A stretch of DNA of 7,480 nt from Bacteroidales bacterium (GTDB taxonomy: Bacteria; Bacteroidota; Bacteroidia; Bacteroidales; UBA932), in assembly GCA_023230265.1 (NCBI GenBank), contig JALNXR010000097.1:1-7480 (forward strand). Reading direction: 5' to 3'. Numbering within the stretch: the stretch's first letter is position 1; the number at the start of each line of letters is the position of its first letter. The notes under the pieces are model-generated. The model was not told the DNA's origin and ran no database searches. It saw only the letters and a list, made by a program, of their open reading frames with translations. This document shows positions 1-5,093 of the stretch, one piece after another. Both the position numbers and the translations under genes were made by a program.

Positions 1-83
1 GAGAATTTTTCAAAAAACTATACTTTTTGAAAAATTGTCTATGCGGCTCAACAACAACAGGTTATAAAATTTGCTAACACCTG
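1..83. repeat. Palindromic element, copy A (right half only)
   Basis: The window opens inside this copy. It shows the central hairpin (13-bp arms 4-16 and 24-36, 7-nt loop), a 28-nt spacer and the right terminal repeat ending at about 83. It aligns without gaps to 281-360 of copy B. The hairpin and the terminal repeat are nearly invariant, while the spacer (for example 43-62 against 320-339) is clearly diverged. The left half would lie before the window. Confidence 0.75.
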
Positions 84-234
84 GCACTTTTGGCAGTTAC
101 CCTTAACCATTGATGTGGGGAGCTTTAACATATGGCACTTCCCAGTTGAAGCACATAAACATTTATATGGGAAACTTTTACATGTGGCATTTTTAGGCTG
201 AAACACATAAACATTTATATGGGAAACTTTTATG
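84..234. repeat. Three degenerate 52-bp tandem units
   Basis: Units run 84-134, 135-186 and 187-234, each opening with GCAYTT and containing a conserved TGGG-A-CTTT core. The best internal match is 29 identical bases, 152-180 with 204-232, spaced exactly 52 bp. The third unit stops about four bases short, where copy B of the palindromic element begins. As 52 is not a multiple of three, these units do not encode a peptide repeat. Confidence 0.8.
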
Positions 235-360
235 TAGGTGTTAGCAAATTTTATAAAGTTCAGATTATATGTGTTGTACAAATTTTTCAAAAAACTATAC
301 TTTTTGAAAAATTGTCTATACAACTCAATTACAACGGTTTGTAAAATTTGCTAACACCTA
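235..360. repeat. 126-bp nested palindromic element, copy B
   Basis: Perfect 19-bp terminal inverted repeats (235-253, TAGGTGTTAGCAAATTTTA, against 342-360) enclose a central perfect hairpin (arms 281-293 and 301-313, 7-nt loop). The two spacers are 27 and 28 nt, so the hairpin sits at the exact centre. The central stem can be prolonged by a 6-bp pairing, 273-278 with 319-324, across a small internal loop. The element interrupts a 52-bp unit: the unit's sequence stops at 234 and the next unit opens with GCACTTTT at 361. There is no ORF inside. It could be a MITE-like insertion, a REP-like unit or a structured transcript; the sequence does not decide. Confidence 0.8.
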
Positions 361-564
361 GCACTTTTAGGCTAAGATCCATAGCCACTTTATGTGGGGG
401 ACTTTTAAATGTGGCGCTTTTGGCTGTTACCCTTAACCATTGATGTGGGAAACTTTAGCATGTGGCATTATAGGCTGAAATCTATAACAATTAATGTGAG
501 ATACTTTTGCAGGTGTTTAGGCTGAAACTCTGAACCATTTAAGTCGGAAACTTTAGTTGATGAT
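361..564. repeat. Further 52-bp units with a scar of a third element
   Basis: Units 361-413, 414-464 and 465-510 repeat the pattern found at 84-234. A 23-bp identity, 97-119 with 427-449, links the two blocks. At 511-517 the bases AGGTGTT match the inside of the element's terminal repeat, directly followed by unit sequence TAGGCTGAAA (518-527). A last decayed unit runs into the stop codon of the TolC-type gene at 565. Sequence identity decays towards that gene. Confidence 0.7.
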
Positions 565-1761
565 TTACTCCAGCACCAGGTGTTTCAGCTCAAGAACTTT
601 ATTATTGTACTGATGTAGCCAGTGGAGATAATCAATTTTAATATGGGTTGAATTTTCTATGCTCTCTACAAAATTTATATAGTCGATCTCACCGTTGGCG
701 TAGGCCTTTTGGGCCGACTCCTCAATTTCCCTGCTAAGATCTTTGCCTGTTGAATAATAATAGTCAAGATGCTCTCTGAACTTATTTATATCGCTATAGA
801 GCTCAAGTATCTTTAATGACATCAGATTCCTGTAATTTTCCTGTAGTTCCTGCGATACCGCAATTCCAATTTTTTGAGCTTTGATTTTTGCCTTTTGTTC
901 TCCAAAAAACAGCGGCAAAGAGATCCCAACCTCATAACCGGGATAAAACTTTGCATTGGGAAATCTGTTGGTCCCACCTTGATAAGAGAGACTGATTTCC
1001 GGGAGAAGATTACTGCGTTCTGTTTTAAGAAGGTTCTTCTGAAGCTGCGTTTCCTCAACCATGTATTTTATTCCAGGTGTATTTTCTATTTCCGGATCGG
1101 TGACCGGCAGTTCTGCAAGAGGAGTCAAAGGCACAACAATCAGAGTATCTGTGTTTAACAGCAGCCTCAATCTCTTATAAGCCAGTCTTGTATCGTAAGT
1201 AATATCATTCTGCTCAATCTGGACATGCTGATGTTTTGCTTTTGAGTTTATCAGATCGAGTCTGGCAATCTCACCATTGTTGTATTTTTCCTGAAGATTT
1301 GCAGTGAATTTTGCGTATATGGAATCAAGATGATTAATATGCATCAACCGGTTCATGTGATATTGAATCTCGTGATACGCCATGCTTACATCCCTTATAA
1401 GTTTTTGTTTCTGAATTTCCATCTCTTTCTCAGCAAGAGATATTTCTGAGTCAGCAACTTTAAACTGGGAAATGTAAACAGTAGGGAAACTGAAACTCTG
1501 CTCTATCCCGATTATGTTGAGCGGATGATCATTATCTGCCATATTATTGGAGTCATACGCCAGGAAAAAATTGGTTTTTGCAGGATTGAAAGCTGCAGGT
1601 CTCATTGCCTTGCTTTGCTGTAGTTTTAGCCTTGCTGCCTTAAACTCCTGATTGTTCTCCAGAGCCAGTTCAATTGCTCTCTCCAGGGAAATACCCTTTT
1701 TCTGACCGAAAAATGAGACCGGAAGAAGTATAATCAACAGGATTACAAATACTCTTTTCAT
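565..1761 (-). CDS. TolC-family outer-membrane efflux protein (CzcC/CusC-like)
   Basis: This 398-residue protein should form the outer-membrane exit duct of a tripartite efflux pump. Residues 1-19 form a signal peptide (MKR, a hydrophobic run, then FFG before QKKG). The mature part opens with ISLERAIELALENN, the usual start of the outer-membrane efflux protein fold. The two halves repeat each other as TolC proteins do: KYNNGEIARLDLINSK (159-174) matches AYANGEIDYINFVES (353-367), and each follows a long helical, coiled-coil-like segment. The strand-like GYEVGISLPLF (275-285) fits a porin strand. The length and C-terminus resemble TolC domains that serve heavy-metal RND pumps in Bacteroidota, but no RND or membrane-fusion gene lies in the window, so the substrate is unknown. 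The ATG at 1761 follows an A-rich leader without a Shine-Dalgarno sequence. The gene ends one base before the repeat array, and no clear terminator is visible. Confidence 0.9.
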   Translation of the reverse strand: MKRVFVILLIILLPVSFFGQKKGISLERAIELALENNQEFKAARLKLQQSKAMRPAAFNPAKTNFFLAYDSNNMADNDHPLNIIGIEQSFSFPTVYISQFKVADSEISLAEKEMEIQKQKLIRDVSMAYHEIQYHMNRLMHINHLDSIYAKFTANLQEKYNNGEIARLDLINSKAKHQHVQIEQNDITYDTRLAYKRLRLLLNTDTLIVVPLTPLAELPVTDPEIENTPGIKYMVEETQLQKNLLKTERSNLLPEISLSYQGGTNRFPNAKFYPGYEVGISLPLFFGEQKAKIKAQKIGIAVSQELQENYRNLMSLKILELYSDINKFREHLDYYYSTGKDLSREIEESAQKAYANGEIDYINFVESIENSTHIKIDYLHWLHQYNNKVLELKHLVLE

Positions 1762-1845
1762 AATTAGTTCTGATTTGTTTGTGGTTATATTGTTTTGTTT
1801 TTTGGTTCGTTTGATTCTCTTTTAGCTATAATTTGTTCTGTATAT

Positions 1846-1988
1846 TTCTGTTGCCGGGTTCTGTTGATGGACTCTGTTGCCGGCTTCTGCTTATGGGTTC
1901 TGCTGCAAGATTCTGTTGCCGGTTTCTGCTAATGGATTCTGCTGATGGATTTTTCTGATTGGTTATACTTATGGGTTATACTTATGGG
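1846..1988. repeat. 13-bp minisatellite, 11 copies
   Basis: Eleven consecutive 13-bp units fill most of the gap upstream of the TolC-type gene. The commonest form is TTCTGYTGMYGGN: TTCTGTTGCCGGG at 1846, TTCTGTTGATGGA at 1859, TTCTGCTGATGGA at 1937. The last two units (1963-1975 and 1976-1988, TTATACTTATGGG) are identical. Units drift progressively from GC-richer on the left to AT-richer on the right. The period is not a multiple of three, no start codon or frame supports coding, and the array separates the two minus-strand genes on either side, lying in the 5' region of the TolC-type gene. Confidence 0.9.
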
Positions 1989-2016
1989 TTATATTTTTAA
2001 AGTTCTAGTATTATGA

Positions 2017-2580
2017 CTATTTTCCGGGTCTCCACCTAAAAAAAGAGGTTCCGGGTTTTGGGAAAATCCCTCTCTGTTTTGACCTGACATCCTCGGCCAC
2101 ATAAAAAACACCGGGATCATATTCAGTGATAATTTTTTCTACCTTTTTCATCTCACTTCTCTCAACAACAGTCTCCACTATATCCACCCTCTCCTTTGAG
2201 CCCTCTCCCCTGATTGTTGTTGCCCCATAGCCTACCTGATTAAGCAACAAAACCAGTTCATTTCCGCTCTTTCTGGTAAAGACTCTCAACAGAAGCACTC
2301 CAAAAGCTATTCTTTGCTCAATTATTATCCCGACAAAGTTTCCGGTAGCATAACCGGCAGCATAAGATATGTAGGAATAAATATCATTTGCACGGGAAAA
2401 GATTTGTGATATTACCACAATCCATATAAGAACTTCAAAAAAACCAATGAGCGGAGCTATATATTTCTCTCCTTTGGAGACAAATATAATTCTGAGTGTT
2501 CCGAGTGTTACATCTATTATTCTTGCAAAAAAGATAATCACCGGCAACAACCATGGATATGTGTCGAGAAAATCAAACAT
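2017..2580 (-). CDS. UPF0316 membrane protein (DUF5698 + DUF2179)
   Basis: This 187-residue protein belongs by recognition to the UPF0316 group. The N-terminal part (about residues 9-95) holds three hydrophobic helices with the family's pattern: ARIIDVTLGTLRIIFVSKGEKYIAPLIGFFEVLIW (19-53) and AGYATGNFVGIIIEQRIAFG (75-94). The C-terminal part (about 97-172) is a soluble DUF2179 domain, LLRVFTRKSGNELVLLLNQVGYGATTIRGEGSKERVDIVETVVERSE and onward. DUF2179 domains also occur in YitT-type membrane proteins and are thought to be regulatory; the function is not established. Length is normal for the family. The ATG at 2580 is the natural start because the hydrophobic region begins directly after it. 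The gene is on the same strand as the TolC-type gene, but 255 bp of mostly minisatellite separate them, so co-transcription is doubtful. Confidence 0.88.
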   Translation of the reverse strand: MFDFLDTYPWLLPVIIFFARIIDVTLGTLRIIFVSKGEKYIAPLIGFFEVLIWIVVISQIFSRANDIYSYISYAAGYATGNFVGIIIEQRIAFGVLLLRVFTRKSGNELVLLLNQVGYGATTIRGEGSKERVDIVETVVERSEMKKVEKIITEYDPGVFYVAEDVRSKQRGIFPKPGTSFFRWRPGK

Positions 2581-2651
2581 CTTATGTTTATCTGATTTGT
2601 TATTTTAATTTAGCAGTTATACCAATTTTGCCCGGTATACTTATTTTACTT

Positions 2652-2711
2652 GGTCAGGTTAGGTTTAGTCAGGTCAGGTTAAGTTAGGTTAAATTAATTA
2701 AACTTAAAGTT
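2652..2711. repeat. Degenerate pentanucleotide repeat, about 12 copies
   Basis: Sixty bases can be read as twelve five-base units: GGTCA, GGTTA, GGTTT, AGTCA, GGTCA, GGTTA, AGTTA, GGTTA, AATTA, ATTAA, ACTTA, AAGTT. The first eight fit RGTYA closely and the last four decay into AT-rich sequence. The repeat lies between the divergent starts of the UPF0316 gene and tRNA-Leu, upstream of both promoters. Nothing suggests coding. Confidence 0.7.
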
Positions 2712-2780
2712 AACAAATTTCCTTGTAAAAGGTTTTCGTCCAAATCAAAAATTGAGATTTTATTATTCGGAAAAAGTTTT

Positions 2781-2788
2781 TACTTTTG
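2781..2788 (+). promoter_or_regulatory. -7 element of the tRNA-Leu promoter
   Basis: TACTTTTG matches the Bacteroidota sigma-ABfr -7 consensus TAnnTTTG exactly and is followed by CA, as in many tRNA promoters of the phylum. Transcription would begin near 2793-2796, leaving a leader of about 22-25 nt before the tRNA. No good -33 TTTG lies at the usual distance; the nearest TTG (2752-2754) is too far upstream. Confidence 0.65.
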
Positions 2789-2817
2789 CATTCCCTTTAC
2801 AATAGACGTCTATTACT

Positions 2818-2904
2818 GCCCAGATGGCGAAATTGGTAGACGCGCTGGTTTCAGGGACCAGTGGCCGCAAGGCTGTGCAGGTTCGAGTCCTGTTCTGGGC
2901 ACCA
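2818..2904 (+). tRNA. trnL: tRNA-Leu (anticodon CAG)
   Basis: This is a complete class II tRNA. The acceptor stem pairs GCCCAGA (2818-2824) with TCTGGGC (2894-2900), followed by discriminator A (2901) and an encoded CCA (2902-2904). The anticodon stem CTGGT/ACCAG (2845-2849, 2857-2861) encloses the loop TTCAGGG, so the anticodon is CAG (2852-2854), reading CUG codons. The long variable arm (2862-2876, TGGCC/GGCTG around a short loop) is typical of leucine tRNA. The T arm is 2877-2893 with loop TTCGAGT. It stands alone, with its own promoter and terminator. Confidence 0.97.
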
Positions 2905-2910
2905 GATTTT

Positions 2911-2953
2911 AAAACCAAATCGTTGTATTTCAATGATTTGGTTTTTTGTTTTT
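2911..2953 (+). terminator. Intrinsic terminator of tRNA-Leu
   Basis: A 15-bp stem pairs 2911-2925 (AAAACCAAATCGTTG) with 2931-2945, with one G-T wobble and a 5-nt loop (TATTT). A T-rich tract (TTTTTT, G, TTTTT) overlaps the right arm and continues to 2953. It starts seven bases after the tRNA's CCA. The stem is AT-rich but long, and the flanking A and T runs would let it work in both directions. Confidence 0.85.
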
Positions 2954-3233
2954 ATACCACGACCACACTATTTAAAAATTGCCTCTATTGCTACCCTGGC
3001 TTTGAATAAAGCCTAATAACGTTCTCTTTTTCCCATAACTTTTCCTTTTGGGTAAAAATTAAATAATAATTACTCGCTCCGCAAGTGGTCTCATTTTGGG
3101 GGAATATTATAAAATAATCGTCTTAAGTATTGAACGGACGAAAGATTGTGGCTTTTCCGGATGTGGATGGATACAAGGAGAAGAATCCCTCTTTTTTGAA
3201 GAGAAAGTACTTTCTAAACTATACACTTATATT
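2954..3233. other. Gap between the tRNA terminator and the lipoprotein gene
   Basis: No gene, tRNA fragment or clear promoter is visible here. A small perfect hairpin, GGCTTT-GAAT-AAAGCC (2998-3013), is followed 13 bases later by a short T run (3027-3031), which could be a weak second terminator. The reading frame of the lipoprotein gene is open back to a TTG at 3096, but that extension would put 46 polar residues in front of the signal peptide and looks non-coding. A 12-base word, AAAGTACTTTCT (3204-3215), recurs at 4604-4615 on the other side of the gene. Confidence 0.5.
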
Positions 3234-4421
3234 ATGAAGTCAATAAAATATTTTATACAAAATTTATTTATTCTTCTGTTAATTCTAGTAATTGGCTGTA
3301 AGAAAGAACCTCCAATAATTCTTCCAGAAATAAGTACTACTGTAATTACAAACATCACCAACACTTCTGCAACCTCAGGTGGAACAATCACAAATGATGG
3401 GAACTCGCCAATTTGGTCAAGAGGAGTTTGTTGGTCAATTAATGAAAATCCCACAGTTCTGGATAATAAAACATCTGATGAGTCAGGTATAGGTGTTTTC
3501 ACAACTTCAATAACGGGACTTACGCCTAACACGACATATTATGTAAGAGCCTATGCAAGGAATAGCCAGGGATTGAATTATGGAAATGAAGTTTGTTTTA
3601 CTACAAAAAATTTCTCACCAGCTTTATCAGAAATGCTCAATTCTCTGCCCAATATCATATCATGGGAAATTGCAAATTTACAAGGTTTGATTGAAAGAAA
3701 CCCTGGTGTAGCTGTTCTGATACAAGAGAAAATCGATATGCTTAAACGCCCGGCTCTATATAACGAAATTATTGAAGGTAACTTCTTCGCTGAAGACAGT
3801 GTAACATCGGTAAATGGACGACATATTCCAATTATAGCTGTCTTCCCTTTAGAAATTATGAGACATGATGCCTCACAATCAGTGACATGGATCAAAAATG
3901 CATTGCCAATTCTTGAGAACTTTATGAAAACTCAAATGCGATACAATTACGAAAGAATTTGGTATGGCTTTATAATAGGAAATAAGGGCGGTGGTGGAGC
4001 TGCATATATGGAGGATAAATACACTTACGAATCCAGAACGACCCCAAACAGGCTACCTTATGAAGCAATTCTATATCATGAGCTTTCGCATTCATACATT
4101 GGAAATGAGTCTCTAAATCAATTCCTTGAAGTATATATTTACAATATCATTCACACGGGATCGACAGATATTCAATTGTGGACTTACCTGAGACAGCCCT
4201 ATACGGCTTATAAAGCGGGTAACACTGGAGTGTATGCACTTTTTGATATATATCAATTAATTGGTCATGATGGTATGAGTGAGGCATATAAAGAACTATA
4301 TTCACTAAATCCTATGTATGGTGAACCACTTTCAACAGAATGCAAGCAGGTGTTCATCAATCAGGCACCAGAAAATCAAAAAAATAATGTTTCTGCAATA
4401 TTGGAAGCAGCAAAATTATAA
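3234..4421 (+). CDS. Lipoprotein with FN3-like module and divergent M1-like gluzincin domain
   Basis: This is a 395-residue, probably surface or periplasmic lipoprotein. Residues 1-22 are a lipoprotein signal peptide whose lipobox LVIGC places the lipidated cysteine at 22. Residues about 32-125 form an Ig/FN3-like module of the type common in Bacteroidota (RGVCWS, TGLTPNTTYYVRAYA). The rest (about 126-395) carries three features in the order used by M1-type gluzincin peptidases: GGGGAAYMED (252-261, like the GxMEN substrate motif), HELSHSYIGN (282-291, HExxH zinc site, bases 4077-4091 for HELSH), and YKAGNTGVYALFDIYQLIG (326-344, like the helix after the active site). Glu299 is the likely third zinc ligand, only 12 residues after the second His instead of about 18. 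Peptidase activity is inference. The ATG at 3234 is chosen because it begins the signal peptide. Sampled lines are AT-richer (18/60 and 23/60 G+C) than dsbD (27/60). It has no operon partner. Confidence 0.8.
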   Translation: MKSIKYFIQNLFILLLILVIGCKKEPPIILPEISTTVITNITNTSATSGGTITNDGNSPIWSRGVCWSINENPTVLDNKTSDESGIGVFTTSITGLTPNTTYYVRAYARNSQGLNYGNEVCFTTKNFSPALSEMLNSLPNIISWEIANLQGLIERNPGVAVLIQEKIDMLKRPALYNEIIEGNFFAEDSVTSVNGRHIPIIAVFPLEIMRHDASQSVTWIKNALPILENFMKTQMRYNYERIWYGFIIGNKGGGGAAYMEDKYTYESRTTPNRLPYEAILYHELSHSYIGNESLNQFLEVYIYNIIHTGSTDIQLWTYLRQPYTAYKAGNTGVYALFDIYQLIGHDGMSEAYKELYSLNPMYGEPLSTECKQVFINQAPENQKNNVSAILEAAKL

Positions 4422-4449
4422 TGCATTGGAAGCAGCAAAATTATAATGC
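4400..4449. repeat. Exact 25-bp tandem duplication over the stop codon
   Basis: Bases 4400-4424 and 4425-4449 are identical and adjacent. The first copy contains the last codons and TAA stop (4419-4421) of the lipoprotein gene; the second is an untranslated duplicate of the gene's end. The perfect identity suggests a recent event. The protein is unchanged because the stop codon lies in the first copy. Confidence 0.95.
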
Positions 4450-4450
4450 G

Positions 4451-4483
4451 CTCCATATTTTAACCATGGAGAATAGAGTTTTT
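4451..4483 (+). terminator. Possible weak terminator of the lipoprotein gene
   Basis: CTCCAT (4451-4456) pairs with ATGGAG (4466-4471) over a 9-nt loop, and a run of five T follows at 4479-4483. The stem is short and the T run begins seven bases after it, so this is only a candidate. Nothing better is seen downstream of the gene. Confidence 0.25.
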
Positions 4484-4511
4484 GTTTAATTAATATGTTG
4501 CATATCTATAT

Positions 4512-4597
4512 TGTAGAGGCCTAAAAAATTTGGACAGGAATTAATAGAGAAATTAATCTTTGTCAATATGAAAAGAAAACCTCAAAGAAAGATGTAG
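4512..4597 (+). mobile_element. Probable truncated left end of an IS3-family element
   Basis: TGTAGAGGCCTAAAAAATTT followed by GGACAGG (4512-4538) resembles the recalled terminal inverted repeat of many IS3-family elements, TG...CCCAAAAAGTTGGACA. Fifty-six bases after the TG, an ATG (4568) opens MKRKPQRKM, like the basic start of an IS3 OrfA, and stops at TAG (4595-4597). No matching right end occurs in the window, and no further transposase sequence follows, so this would be a relic with the rest deleted. The comparison is from memory; chance similarity in AT-rich sequence is possible. Confidence 0.35.
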
Positions 4598-4631
4598 GTG
4601 AATAAAGTACTTTCTGCGATAAAATTTATAC

Positions 4632-4666
4632 GAATAATTTCAACGATAATTTCTGGAGATAATTTC
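4632..4666 (+). repeat. Three 8-10 bp direct repeats upstream of a promoter
   Basis: ATAATTTC occurs at 4634-4641, 4646-4653 and 4659-4666; the last two copies extend to GATAATTTCT, and the spacing is 12 and 13 bp. The third copy abuts the -7 element at 4667, so the set covers the region where the -33 element and an operator would lie. It may be a binding site array on one helix face or simply another slippage product. Confidence 0.5.
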
Positions 4667-4674
4667 TACATTTG
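4667..4674 (+). promoter_or_regulatory. -7 element upstream of the DUF486 gene
   Basis: TACATTTG matches the Bacteroidota -7 consensus TAnnTTTG exactly. Transcription would start near 4680, about 17 nt before the ATG at 4697. No TTTG sits at the usual -33 distance; that place is occupied by the ATAATTTC repeats. Confidence 0.6.
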
Positions 4675-4696
4675 TGGCCATTAATTATTTGAAATT

Positions 4697-5068
4697 ATGA
4701 ACCGGGGATTATTGAGTATTCTTTTACTGGTGGTGTCAAACAGTTTTATGACACTGGCTTGGTACGGGCACCTTAAATTCAATCTGGAAAACAGGTGGAG
4801 TAAATTCGGTCTGTTTGGGATTATACTGATAAGCTGGGGGATAGCCCTGTTTGAGTACTGTTTTCAGGTCCCGGCAAACAGGATTGGGTACAAAGAGTTC
4901 GGAGGTCCGTTTACCCTTATGCAGTTAAAGGTTATACAAGAGGTAATCACTCTCACTGTATTTGTCGCTTTCTCACTAATCTTTTTCAGGCAGGAGAGTA
5001 TAAGAATGAACCATTTTATTGCATTCGCATTCCTGGTTCTTGCCGTCTTTTTTATTTTCAAGGACTAA
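4697..5068 (+). CDS. DUF486 family small membrane protein (DMT-like)
   Basis: This 123-residue protein is recognised as a DUF486 member, a compact integral inner-membrane protein related to the drug/metabolite transporter superfamily. Four hydrophobic helices lie at about residues 4-22, 36-55, 80-98 and 104-121. Family hallmarks are clear: SNSFMTLAWYGHLKF (14-28), FEYCFQVPANRIG (52-64) and QLKVIQEVITL (76-86). Four-helix proteins of this type usually work as dimers, but the transported compound, if any, is unknown. The length is normal and the sequence intact. The ATG at 4697 has no Shine-Dalgarno sequence and lies about 22 bases after a TACATTTG promoter element. The gene converges on the zinc-ribbon/TM2 gene, with 25 bases between their stop codons and no proper terminator between them. 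Confidence 0.9.
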   Translation: MNRGLLSILLLVVSNSFMTLAWYGHLKFNLENRWSKFGLFGIILISWGIALFEYCFQVPANRIGYKEFGGPFTLMQLKVIQEVITLTVFVAFSLIFFRQESIRMNHFIAFAFLVLAVFFIFKD

Positions 5069-5093
5069 ACCGGGAAACTGATCAGGTTATAAC

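Larger units (their letters stand above)
1..564. repeat. Higher-order repeat array, period about 277 bp
   Basis: This gene-free stretch downstream of the TolC-type gene is built from two interleaved components: a palindromic element of about 126 bp (right half at 1-83, whole copy at 235-360, short remnant at 511-517) and blocks of three degenerate units of about 52 bp (84-134, 135-186, 187-234; then 361-413, 414-464, 465-510). Exact matches 277 bp apart (4-42 with 281-319; 66-82 with 343-359) fix the higher-order period, and the remnant at 511 lies 276 bp after the start of the whole copy. No convincing protein gene is present. The array is either a product of tandem amplification of an element-plus-three-units block or a hotspot where the element inserted repeatedly at the same place in the unit. 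Confidence 0.85.

Noticed and set aside
48..323. Minus-strand ORF of 91 residues within the repeat array
   Set aside because: It runs across the palindromic element and the 52-bp units, whose period is not a multiple of three, and has no domain, leader or promoter. It is a by-product of the repeats.
1..564. CRISPR array
   Set aside because: There is no short constant repeat separated by unique spacers. The units are degenerate tandem copies, the interspersed part is itself repeated, and no cas gene is present.
2824..3009. Plus-strand ORF of 61 residues starting inside tRNA-Leu
   Set aside because: It lies over the tRNA and its terminator, both of which are certain; its frame is accidental.
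3072..3086. Small hairpin ACTCGC-TCC-GCAAGT
   Set aside because: One pair in the six-base stem is a C-A mismatch, and no T run or related copy is near, so it is too weak to call.
3096..3233. Upstream extension of the lipoprotein gene from a TTG codon
   Set aside because: It would bury the signal peptide and lipobox 46 residues inside the protein. The ATG at 3234 gives a standard lipoprotein start.
2881..4700. Duplicated tRNA-Leu 3' end as an attachment site
   Set aside because: I looked for another copy of GGTTCGAGTCCTGTTCTGGG downstream and found none in the window.
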